Source: Isoperla grammatica (lineage: Eukaryota; Arthropoda; Insecta; Plecoptera; Perlodidae). Taken from it: a stretch of 64,000 bases of DNA. Under the pieces are notes generated by a model. That model did not search any database. It saw nothing but the letters and a program-made list of their open reading frames with translations, and was not told the DNA's origin. Location: NCBI GenBank assembly GCA_945910005.1, contig OX246739.1:10204292-10268291 (forward strand), read 5' to 3'. This document shows, piece after piece, positions 50,418 to 59,900 of the stretch. Each line of letters opens with the position of its first letter. Positions within the stretch are counted from its first letter, which is position 1. The position numbers were made by a program, and so were the translations under genes.

Positions 50418-50913
50418 TAGGGTGACCAGATGGTTAAGACTCAATTTCGGGACACATTTTTTCTCTAACCCAATGGAGGTAAAAACACTGTCAGAGGTTA
50501 AATGTTCGCTGGAAGTGAAACGGTTACAGTGGTTTTTCCAATTATTTAAATTTTCTTACTTGATATTTATATTTTCTATATTTTCATTCCATATTAATAG
50601 CGGTGTAGCCGTGCCTTGCTGGTGCATTGCACGCTCTAGCGCTTTGCTAGGGAAGCGCAAGCGAATAAGACTTTCTACGCAACAGACTGCCAGTTGTGGC
50701 GGCGCTCCGAATTACAAATATTTACCACTGACCTCTTCTCTTCTTTGTTTTTTCCTAGTTGAAATTTGTAATTTTTCAACCTTAAATCCAAGAAAATCGT
50801 GAATTTACCTATTTCGGGACAAAGGGCGTCCCGAAATGAAACATTTCGGGACGCGGGACGCTTATGTCAAATTCGGGACTGTCCCGCATTTTTCGGGACG
50901 TCTGGTCACCCTA
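50418..50913. mobile_element. Non-autonomous hAT-type transposon, 496 bp
   Basis: Perfect 13-base inverted ends TAGGGTGACCAGA / TCTGGTCACCCTA are flanked by exact 8-bp duplications ATTAGACT at 50410-50417 and 50914-50921. The right third repeats TTTCGGGACG in both orientations, so it can fold on itself. A 139-codon frame running through it (50383-50802) is not recognised and is probably chance. Confidence 0.92.
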
Positions 50914-51632
50914 ATTAGACTTGGCTATCTAGATCCATTTCTGTAATTTTTGCTTGTCATCCTAAAACATTTGGGTGTCCCTTTTTAAACCAATTGGCAA
51001 TGAATCATGTTTTATGGACACATCTGTGTAGGAAGTACGTGTACTATTTAGTATTGAAGTGATTGAAGGTGAATAATGTGATAAACATTTGTATAATATT
51101 CAAATATATTTATTATATTCAAATATATTCAATACTATTCAAATATATTTTTAGAAAATGAGACTGAACTCCTAGTTTCAAATATGGTCATTTTGTTTTA
51201 AAAAATAGAGCTTCAACTTTCTATTTTAAATAATGAAGAGATAATACAGTAATGGTGTAAATCCAATAAGTATGAAGTACACAAATATTATCTATTGAAA
51301 ATTGATATTCAGAAGTTAAAATACTTCTAAAATTGGCATATAAGCACACAGGAAAATCATGCTTATACAGTAGTACTATACTAAGCTCATAAAGAAGACT
51401 AGTACGAAAGGGACATTTAAAATAATAACAGGTAGCTATGCTATGCTGGACAATTTAAATAGTGACAAACAAAACAGGTATACTCCGATTTCACATATTC
51501 CTTTTTTGGGATTCTTTTAAGTGGAAGACATAAAATATAAGTCTACCTTACTCAGGGAGGACAATATGCCCCAACTAGATATAAATCACTTGAAGTTTCA
51601 CCAAGCACAATCGTTTCATAGTTCAAATTACG

Positions 51633-52113
51633 CTAACAATTTAACGCTTCTTGTAATTTCTTGCGAGCAACGGAAACACGTTCCTCTTGCCGTTTGATGT
51701 CATCTTCCGCGACCACGACGGCCTGCACCAGCGGCTGATCGGGGTTCAGGTAGACGCCGGGGTTCTTGTCCAGGGCCGACCGCGAGCCGGTCTGACCGGT
51801 GACCGGCTGGTTGGACGTGTGAAGCGCCGTCGCCATCGACTGCAGTATGGTCTCCTCGCGCACGTGGGGCCCCACCGCCCGCAACGACTTGGGCAACTCC
51901 ATCGCGTCAAACTCGTTGCCGTCTTCGTCGCACGCTCGCAGACCCTCCAGACGCTTCTCCCAGAAGAGCTGCTTGGGTTTGTCCTGTGGGCCGTGCTTGA
52001 AGTCGGTCTTCACCTTGCCCTCCTGCGTCTTGTATACGGTGACGGGTTGTTTGAAGATGGACGCCGTCTGACGGATGGGCGGGACGAGAGACGCATCGTT
52101 TCTTACACCGCGA
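51633..52113 (-). CDS. mbd2/3: MBD2/3 coding exon 3
   Basis: Begins after acceptor GATTTCAG with RGVRNDASLVPPIRQTASIF and ends EALNC-stop (TAG). It is GC-rich compared with its surroundings, holds the NuRD-binding region and the C-terminal coiled coil, and is the last coding exon. Confidence 0.95.
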
Positions 52114-55100
52114 CTGAAATCAGTCGAACGGCGAGCGTTTTACTTATACCGCATTAAATACACAGAACAATGTTATTGTGAAAAACTAATAGTATATACT
52201 ATGAGTCTAAAAAAGATTAAACTATCTACTAAGTAACTAATAATAGTTGTACCTACATGCAAACCAAACATACCAATATTACAACTTTGAGGAAAGTCCT
52301 TTCCGTAAAATATAGGAGACCCTTGAAGGTAAGCCCATGGAATGTAGGAAATTATCATGCACTTAGGATGTAGGCAACCAAGAAAGCATGCACTATGTAG
52401 GCTTTTTGAAGCCTACCTGTAATCAAACTGGGTTCCTCTCTGCTTCTTGTTTTTACGTAGAAGAAGAGAATTGATTTTTCCAGTTCGGAAATCAAATGTT
52501 GCTAGATCAAGTGTATCACCCAGGTACCGAGCGAGCTGTGGCTTGCTGCGGAACTTCTTCCCATTTGGGCTGTAACGGGAAAACAATACCGTTTCTTTCC
52601 AATAATGGGAGAAATATGGAATAAAGTAGGCAGGCTCTCATATCAATAACATTCAACACTAGAGTTGAAAGGGTGTGGCACTGGGTGTAAGACATGTTTA
52701 CAAAGGTCCTTTAGGAGGTGTGTTTGATATTAAATCTTGTCAAATAAATTACATTTTCTTTTTTTTATTAATGTTCTATAAATTTATTTTCTTTCAATAA
52801 TAAATTTTTTTTAATTATTTAAATGGACTGGAATTACGTAGCATGAAATTGTGTAAACATGCCTTTTATGTTAGGGTACTACAACTAGAAGGGACTAGAA
52901 CTATACTAGGTGCTCTAATCATGGCTACATGATACATCACAGACCTGCGAGCAATGCCTGCTGGGCAATGATTAGTCATTGTTAAGTCTAACAGCCGACA
53001 AACTTCATGCTCAATGCTATGCTGATTGCAATAGAGCAGTAAATGCTATTTTTTTCAACTCCAAATCTAATATGATGACATATTTTCAAACTAGGCTATG
53101 GGTCAAGTATCAAGTTAACCAATGAAGATAGTACAAGAGCAGAGTGTATCTCGTTTGTTATCTTTTCGTGGAAGATTACTATGTGATACCTTTGCATGAT
53201 GCTACAAACTGCTATATACTCTTCCACAAAAAGGTGACAAGAGACAAAATAATACAACTTGCTCATCTACGGACTACAATGCCTGTTGGCAAAATGGACA
53301 ATTTAAATAAAATTTTACCATGCATGAAACTATTGAGTAACTAACATGCACAAAGGTTAATCTTTGACTGTCAAGATAACTAGTGTCGATTGCCATTTAA
53401 AATCTGACATTTCAGACTGACTGCAAAGCCCATCATCCAGCAGGCTATGGTCTACACCTATTTAAAATTGGGAATTTTAGTCAGCACTCGGCACTTACTA
53501 TATTTTATACCCACATTAAGCCTGTATTACATGGTCAAACTTTTTCATCCAACTCCTTGAATTCAAGGACAAAAGCGCATCAAAAACAGTCAGTATGTAG
53601 TCAAATACAACAATAGGAATTATTTATTGATGCGCTTTTGTTCTTGAATTCAAGGAGTTGGATGAAAAAGTTTGACCGTGTAATACAGGCTTTACATGGT
53701 TCAATACTTTTGTCAAACTTATTGAATTCAAGGACAAAAAAGCATCAATGAATAGAAGCTACATTGTTGCAGTTTTTAACAAACTGTTTTCGATTCGCTT
53801 TTGTTCTTGAATTCAATAAGCTACATTGTTGCAGTTTTTAACAAACTGTTTTCGATTCGCTTTTGTTCTTGAATTCAATAAGTGGCATTAGTAAATTTTG
53901 TTGACCTGACATTTTGAAATTACATTCAAGGTTTTGCATTTGTAAAATAAAAATACACCACAAAAATACATCACAGTTTATTTGACGGCAGACTTAGGTA
54001 AATTCAGATTCCTAATTGAAGCGATGCATGACTAGCTGGGAACATGGAATGATGCACTTGGACAATGCAGTATCATCGATATGGTCACAGAATCTTTGTG
54101 TTGTCAAGAATCTGAGCCAATAAAACTTGTAAGTGATTTGTAACCAAACTGTTCTTGTCAACCTCTCAGCACTACAATCATCATTCTGAAACAACAGATT
54201 TTTATGACCATCGATATGGTGCATCCAGACAGCCTGGAGTAAATAGTGACATGGGCTGCAAAAGCCTACGACATGCACAAATAAATTCCAATAGGCTAGA
54301 ATTACAAGTAGGCTAGCCTACTAATATATCAGGCACCAAATACAATAACAAAAATTGAGAAAGCTTTTCAGCCCATAATACAGAAGTAAAATCAAGGGGT
54401 TTTGGTAAAGTCACACAATTGTATAGGGCTAGGGCCTAGCTGATAGCTTACATGTAGGCCTACATGACTACCTCCGAGAACGAGAAGATATTAAGTCTGG
54501 CCAGTTTTTCTGGCACCAAGAAATGGTTACGTGTTTACACAAACATAATATTCTCAGGCTTCGAGCTAAAAGCGTAGTTCACAACCATTTAAAAAACGTA
54601 GTAAAAATTACGTAACGTACGAAAAAATTATTAAGTTGTTCACAATCACTTCCTTGGCAGAAAGAACTTAATTAAGAAGTAAGTTTATGTCAGTGGGGTT
54701 ATGTCAGTGTCACTCCCTTGATACATACATATAGTATAGGTCTAGTTGAGAATTCGTGCAATCTCAGCCCAGGAGTGATTTAATCACGTATAGTAAGGTA
54801 TAGGCCTAGTTGTTAGTAGCTTAGCCTACTCAACAGATGGTGTATCGGGAGATGAGCGAAACTCTGAGATGCACTGTCAATGGCTAAATAAAGAAATAAT
54901 TAATGTGGTGTGAGGAAAAGTTGGGATTTTCTCAATGTTTCCATGCGTTACGACACTTTACACTTGACAGGCTAGGCCTAGGATAGGCCCAAGTCTCGGA
55001 GATAAATTTTATTCTCCCGCGTTCTATGGCTAAGGATGGCTTCTATATGGGACTAACGTAAAGCAAGTCTGGCCTGATCGTGGGCCTAGAAAATGGGCCT

Positions 55101-55636
55101 TGTGAATGGTTAGCACCTGGGAGCTACCTAGGTCTAGCCCTATGCCTAGGCCTAGGCTTACTTTTACGTTACGTGTCATCATGCTTCAAATACAGCCTCC
55201 ATCTAATCCAATCAGAGCAGTTGTTCAAAATTGAGGCATAGAAATATGAATAAGCCTAGGCCTACAAACTTAGGCTTAGCTTAAGCCTGGGCCTTGTGGA
55301 TGGTTAGTATAGGCCTAGGGCCTAGACCTAGGCCTAGGTCCAGGCCTAAGCTACCTGGGACCTAGGTCTACGCCTACTTTTAACTTGCAGGTCATGCTTC
55401 AAACACAGTCTAGGCCTAGGCCTAGGACTAGAATCAACAGAGGATCTGTTCCTAGCCTACGTCCTAGGCCTAGGCATAGAAAAATACAATAGGCCTAGGC
55501 TTGGCCTAGCCTACCTATAATAATAAACATCAGCTTTCCCGGCCGACAACCCAGATTTTCTTATAATCTCTTCTCTTTGCCATCCTTTCGGTAAAGCACT
55601 ACATTCGTACTTCTTCTTTTCAATCACTAATGACAT
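51633..55636 (-). CDS. mbd2/3: MBD2/3, methyl-CpG-binding protein of the NuRD complex
   Basis: Three coding exons (55636-55515, 52569-52417, 52113-51633) with consensus splice sites give 251 residues. MBD2/3 recruits the NuRD remodelling and deacetylase complex to chromatin in the nucleus. An MBD lies at about residues 8-85 (SALPKGWQREEIIRKSGLSA; SKPQLARYLGD), then a basic RKNKK patch, a TASIFKQPVTV motif, the conserved QLFWEKRLEGLRA and ALHTSNQPVTGQ blocks, and a C-terminal coiled coil (about 225-250) of the kind that pairs with p66/GATAD2. Lys34 and Tyr38 correspond to the MBD2 state; in vertebrate MBD3 these are His and Phe and methyl-CpG binding is largely lost. So this protein probably binds methylated CpG. 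The N-terminal Arg/Gly extension of vertebrate MBD2 is absent. It is divergent from KDSR on the other strand. Confidence 0.95.
52114..52416 (-). other. mbd2/3: MBD2/3 intron 2
   Basis: A 303-bp intron with GT-AG ends; no other feature seen. Confidence 0.85.
52417..52569 (-). CDS. mbd2/3: MBD2/3 coding exon 2
   Basis: Fifty-one codons carrying the second half of the MBD (SPNGKKFRSKPQLARYLGD, then FDFRTGK) and the basic patch RKNKKQRGTQFDY. Acceptor GTTACAG and donor AG|GTAGGC keep the frame. Confidence 0.94.
53519..53691. mobile_element. Foldback MITE, family D (PIF/Harbinger-like)
   Basis: Arms of about 60 bp are nearly perfect inverted copies, starting AGCCTGTATTACA and running through TTTTTCATCCAACTCCTTG and AATTCAAG.ACAAAAGCGC. 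The element is flanked by TTA at 53516-53518 and 53692-53694. A 3-bp TTA duplication suggests the PIF/Harbinger superfamily; no transposase is present. Confidence 0.8.
53716..53885. mobile_element. Related foldback with internal 62-bp duplication
   Basis: Arms around ACTTATTGAATTCAAGGACA and its inverted partner TTGAATTCAATAAGT resemble the inner arms of the adjacent family D element. The right part contains two identical adjacent 62-bp units (53759-53820 and 53821-53882), each starting CTACATTGTTGCAG, so the duplication is recent. Confidence 0.7.
54440..55514. repeat. Dense TAGGCCTA / CCTAGG cluster
   Basis: More than a dozen copies of the palindromic octamer, many chained as TAGGCCTAGGCCTAGG, fill the upstream part of MBD2/3 intron 1. 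The same texture reappears at 56340-56420 in the KDSR 5' region. Confidence 0.85.
55515..55636 (-). CDS. mbd2/3: MBD2/3 coding exon 1
   Basis: Residues 1-40 plus two bases of codon 41; starts MSLVIEKKKYECSALPKGWQ and ends in DVYYY before donor AG|GTAGGC. The ATG at 55636 is the only in-frame start near the conserved KKKYECSALP block, and its position fits other MBD2/3 proteins. Confidence 0.92.
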
Positions 55637-56325
55637 TTTATTACTGTTGTCTTGAATCCTACACAAGCACGAGACCTAATTTGACATGACGGACGAGATG
55701 CGTCTTTTCTCTTTTGTTTGTTGTTGTAGAGATGGCCAAAAAGAGTCGATTCTTTCGAATAATCGATTCCTTCCTTTCGATTCTTTCGATTAACTGATCG
55801 ATTCTTTTTCTTCGATGTGTAAATCTGTTGTTGCTGTTGTTGTAGTCGGACTAGTGGCGATTCGGACTACTCTGTCAGCCTAGAAAATATCGTTTTGTGG
55901 CCATAAACAGTGAATGATGTGATTCGATTTTTTAAATAATCGATTATATTGATCCGATTCTTTGTATGAATCGATTCTTTGCTTATTTTATCAAATGATT
56001 GCGATTATGTTTTGATGACGACTTGTGATTGTGGTTGTTGTTGTTGTTTTGATGCTGTTGTGTCCGGTCCGGGGCACAGTGACGAGGGCTGTGCGTTGAA
56101 ATCTAACTGGCTGAATGTCGGCCGTTCAAGTAAATAAAACTCAGTTGTAGCCACAAAAAGAAAACTTTATAAGATTTTGACAGCTCGCTCCGCCGGTGAC
56201 GCGATTCAATATTTCAACACTGGCATTTATTAGTTTTTTCGTAGGTAATCATCATATTATTAGTGACTTTCAGTTCTCGTTATTTCCATTCATAGGCGTT
56301 GTTAGTTGTTGGAAGGCGACATTAC
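55637..56325. promoter_or_regulatory. Probable bidirectional promoter of MBD2/3 and KDSR
   Basis: The MBD2/3 ATG (55636, leftward) and the inferred KDSR 5' UTR exon (ending 56325, rightward) bracket about 690 bp. Within 55740-55985, at least four ATCGATT sites occur, near 55780, 55797, 55940 and 55971, several followed by CTTT. GTTGTTG repeats lie near 55828 and 56035. No TATA box is evident. Transcription start sites are inferred only. Confidence 0.55.
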
Positions 56326-56633
56326 GTAAGTGAAGTAGGCTAGGGCTAGGCCTACGCCTAGGCCTAGATGTTGTTCTCAACGTCTCCCTAAATCCAACTG
56401 TAGCTTAGGCCTAGGTTGTACCATTGATGTACGTAGTTCATATAGGCCCTAGGCAAACACAATATAAATGCATATGCCTAGTTTAAGATATGCCTGTGAC
56501 CTGTCTTATAGTTTTAAGAAGGGACTGTTTTATTTTGCTGTATTATTTGTAGAAAAGATAATGCATTAAGACAAAACCACCATAACCTAAAGTGCTGTCA
56601 CCTCACTCAATATTTTAATTTTCTTTATTGCAG
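56326..56633 (+). other. kdsr: Inferred 5' UTR intron of KDSR
   Basis: A strong donor (GTAAGTGAAG, 56326) and an acceptor (TTTATTGCAG, ending 56633) just before the coding start suggest a spliced 5' UTR. The TAGGCCTA-rich text at 56340-56420 lies within it. Confidence 0.5.
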
Positions 56634-56652
56634 CTTTTTGGACAAGTCTGCA

Positions 56653-56929
56653 ATGATCGAGGAAATAATTATAGTAGCTATAGCTACTGGATGTGCATGT
56701 TTTATTGCAAAACTGTTTTGTAAATCAAAACCACAATCCTTGAAAAACAAGCATATTGTTGTTACTGGAGGTTCAAGTGGTATTGGAAAATGCTTTGCTA
56801 TGGAAGCTGCAAAAATGGGAGCCAATGTCACACTTGTAGCTCGAAACATAAGTAAACTAGAAAGTGCTAAGGCAGAGGTAATAAAGGCTTGCGCTTCACC
56901 TGAGGAACAGAACATACAATGCTTTTCTC
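56653..56929 (+). CDS. kdsr: KDSR coding exon 1
   Basis: Residues 1-92 plus one base: membrane anchor and the Rossmann-fold start ([16 protein letters not shown], then NVTLVARN). It ends at donor GTAAGTATG. Translation through this donor into the intron would add a chance C/T-rich tail that is not part of the protein. Confidence 0.93.
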
Positions 56930-59900
56930 GTAAGTATGAACTACCTAGGTATTGTTGTTGTTGTTTCATCCCGCTGCTGATCACTGTGGACCGGTGGCAG
57001 GTTTCCATTCCTCTTCATCCTTCCATTCCTCTTTTCTTCCTTCTCTCCTTCCACTTCCTTTGCTCCGTCCCCTTCCTCTTCCTATTTCTCCTCGGACTCA
57101 TGGGCCTCTCACCATCATTTCTTCATCTTCTCATCTCCTCCTCTCACCTCCCCTTCCCATTTTGCCTTCAGCCTTTCCATAAAACCCTTAGCCTTCTCCT
57201 GGCTCACTACCTCTTCACCCAGACCATTCCAATCCACAACCGTCCTGCCCAGGAAGGAAAACTTCCCGAGGTCCGTCCTCCAGGTCCTTCTTTCCAGTTT
57301 CCACGTATTATCCCCCCGGCCCATGTAAGCCGCGGGTGCAGTGCTTCAATGCAGCTCCCCCCATCCCTCCATATTTCTTGTCACCTTAAACATCTTACCC
57401 AGCCTGTCCCTTGCTCTCCTATCCTCCAGATTCTCCCACCCCAGTTCCCTCACCATTTCTGTCACACTCTCATAAACCCTTTCCTTTCCTCCCTCACCAA
57501 CTTCAACCTCCTCATCTCTTTCCCCTCCCAAGTAGGCCTACTTTCCTTGCCGCTTTCCTCTGCACACCCTCCAACACCTCCCTATCCTTACTCTTATGCG
57601 GGTCCCAAACTGCCGCCGCATACTCTAGCCCAGGCCTAACCAGCGTCTTATAGTCATGGTCCCTTAAATCCTTACCCGCCCCCTTCAGCACTCTCATCAC
57701 AAAATGCAGATTTCTTATCCCTTTCTTCACCATTCTTTCCACATGCCCTCCCCAGTCCAATGTATCCTCTAGCCACACTCCTAGGTACTTTATTTCCACC
57801 ACCTTCTCCAGCCTCTGTCCTTGCAAAACATATCCCCCATTGATCCCTCCTTGCATTCTCCTCCTAGTAAACCTAATCCACTTGCACTTCCCCACATTTA
57901 GCCTCATCTTATTCTTATCCACCCAATCGCCCAGTCCCTCCATGTCCTCCCCCAGCAGCAATTCATCCTCCTTTCCCCTTATCTCCCTATAGATCACGCA
58001 ATCATCCGCGAACAATCTAACTTTTGCCTTCATACCCTCCGCCAGGTCATTCACATAAATTGCAAATAATAGGGGCCCCAATACACTGCCCTGGGGCACT
58101 CCCGAGGTTACATCTATCTCCCCTGACAACACCTCCCCTACCCTTACCCTTTGTGTCCTACCCTTTAGAAAATCCCCTATCCATCTTACTACACCTCCAT
58201 CATCCACCACCCCTCCCACCTTCCCTAACAGCCTTTTGTGCGGCACCTTGTCGAAGGCCTTCTCGAAATCTATGAACACAGCATCCACTTCCCCTCCCCT
58301 ATCCAATACCTCCGCTATGTCCCCTGTCATTCCCAATAGCTGAGTCTCGCACGAATAACCCTTCCTGAAACCATGCTGCGCCTCGGCCATCCATCCCTTC
58401 TCCTTTATCACCTCCTTCACAAAATCACCCACTACCCTCTCCATTATTTTTGACCCCACTGATGTCAGAGAGACTGGTCGGTAGTTAGTCATTTTACCCC
58501 TCTCCCCCCCCTTGTGGATCGGGATTACCACCGCCTCCTTCCAATCCATCGGAACCAAGCCCTCCTGCAGAGATACCCTGATGATCTCCGTCATATACCG
58601 TGCCGATTCCCCCATTGCTAATTTGAGAAAATCACCCGTCATTTCATCATTTCCAGGAGCCATTCCATTTTTCAGTCTGGCTATCACCCTTGCCACTCTA
58701 TCCACACTGACCACCATAGGTTTTCTCCCCCTTCCATTCATCCTCTCCCCGTCTTCCTCCTCATCCTCTTCCTGAAAAACCCCTGCATAGTATTGGTTTA
58801 GCCCTTCAGCCTTCTCCACATTATCCACCAATAGCTCTCCTACCCCGTTCTCCAGTGTTGGCAACGAGCCCCCTTTTCCTTTCTTCCCTCTCACATAACC
58901 GAACATCCTATTCCAACTTCCTTGTTTATCCCCCTCTTTCATCAATCCAGTCATATATATCCTCCCATCTCCTCTTCTTCACCTCATTTAGTTCTTTCTC
59001 AATCCTTTTTGCCTCATCCCTGTCCTTTATATCCCTTGATCGTCTATAGGCCTATCTACCATAGGCCTGCCTTCCCTTCCTCTTTAATTTCCTTATCTTC
59101 GTATTGTAGTAAGGAGGGTCCTGTTTTTTTGCCATTTGCTTCCCTGGCACCCACCTACCCCTTACTTCCAAACATATGTCCACAAAACCCCTCCACAGTT
59201 GATTTGCTCCCTGGTTTCCTCCCCTCCATCCCTCATAGCAATCCCTCAAATCCCTCCCAATCCCCTCCCTATCTGCCCTATTGTAAAACCATTTCATCTT
59301 TCTCCCTTCCTCTTTCGCAAGCATTTTTCTTCCCCCTCCCTCCAAAGTCGCTATCACTATCCTATGATCGCTAATGCCTTCTTCCACTTTACAATCAATC
59401 CATCCCTCCTCCCTCCTTACCAGCATGACATCCAGCAGATTTCCTCCATTCGCATTAGCCCTGGTGTGCCCCCTCACTATCTGCACTAAGCCCTGATTCA
59501 TAATTTCCCTCACCAGACCCTGCTTTACCCCTCCTCTATCCTCAGATCCCCCTTCCCATTCTATCCCCGGCAGGTTTAGATCACCAGCCACTACAATTTT
59601 CCCCTCCCCCTTTACTCTTTCCCTTAATCTCCTTAGGGTCTCCGTCTCCCCATTATCTACTGGTCTATATACCGCAACCACCTCTGTTACAATTTCCCCC
59701 ATGTTTACCTTCACCCCCATCATCTCGCAATCATCCTCCCTCCACACTATCCTTCCCCTCATCTCCTTCCTACATCCAATCATTATCCCTCCCCCTCTCC
59801 TTTCCTTATCCCTCCTAAATATGCTGTATTTCTTATGCCCTATCTCCTCATCCGTTATCCCTTCCTCTAGCCATGTCTCAGTTGTAATAATAATATCAGG

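Larger units (their letters stand above)
41275..51632. other. Intergenic DNA between MEX3 and MBD2/3
   Basis: No gene could be supported. The first 400 bp upstream of the MEX3 ATG contain a CCATTGGCTAACG passage and are a plausible MEX3 promoter or 5' UTR region, but no TATA box or initiator is clear. The rest is AT-rich with the transposons listed separately. Around 48880-49080, four or more short phrases of the form TGGAGATAGAAGGT recur irregularly. The segment 49430-49560 is GC-richer, with TGACGTCA and GATTGG boxes, function unknown. The MBD2/3 3' UTR probably occupies 51.1-51.63 kb. Confidence 0.5.
52570..55514 (-). other. mbd2/3: MBD2/3 intron 1
   Basis: A 2.9-kb intron that interrupts the methyl-CpG-binding domain. 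It contains the two related foldback elements at 53519 and 53716, and its upstream kilobase is saturated with TAGGCCTA-type text. No other coding segment is seen. Confidence 0.85.

Noticed and set aside
50383..50802. 139-codon plus-strand frame as a gene
   Set aside because: It lies almost entirely inside a non-autonomous hAT element and has no recognisable similarity.
51687..52157. 156-codon plus-strand frame
   Set aside because: Antisense shadow of MBD2/3 exon 3.
56638..57639. 333-codon frame that looks like KDSR fused to a C/T-rich tail
   Set aside because: It begins at a TTG upstream of the real ATG and reads through the KDSR exon 1 donor into antisense retrotransposon sequence.
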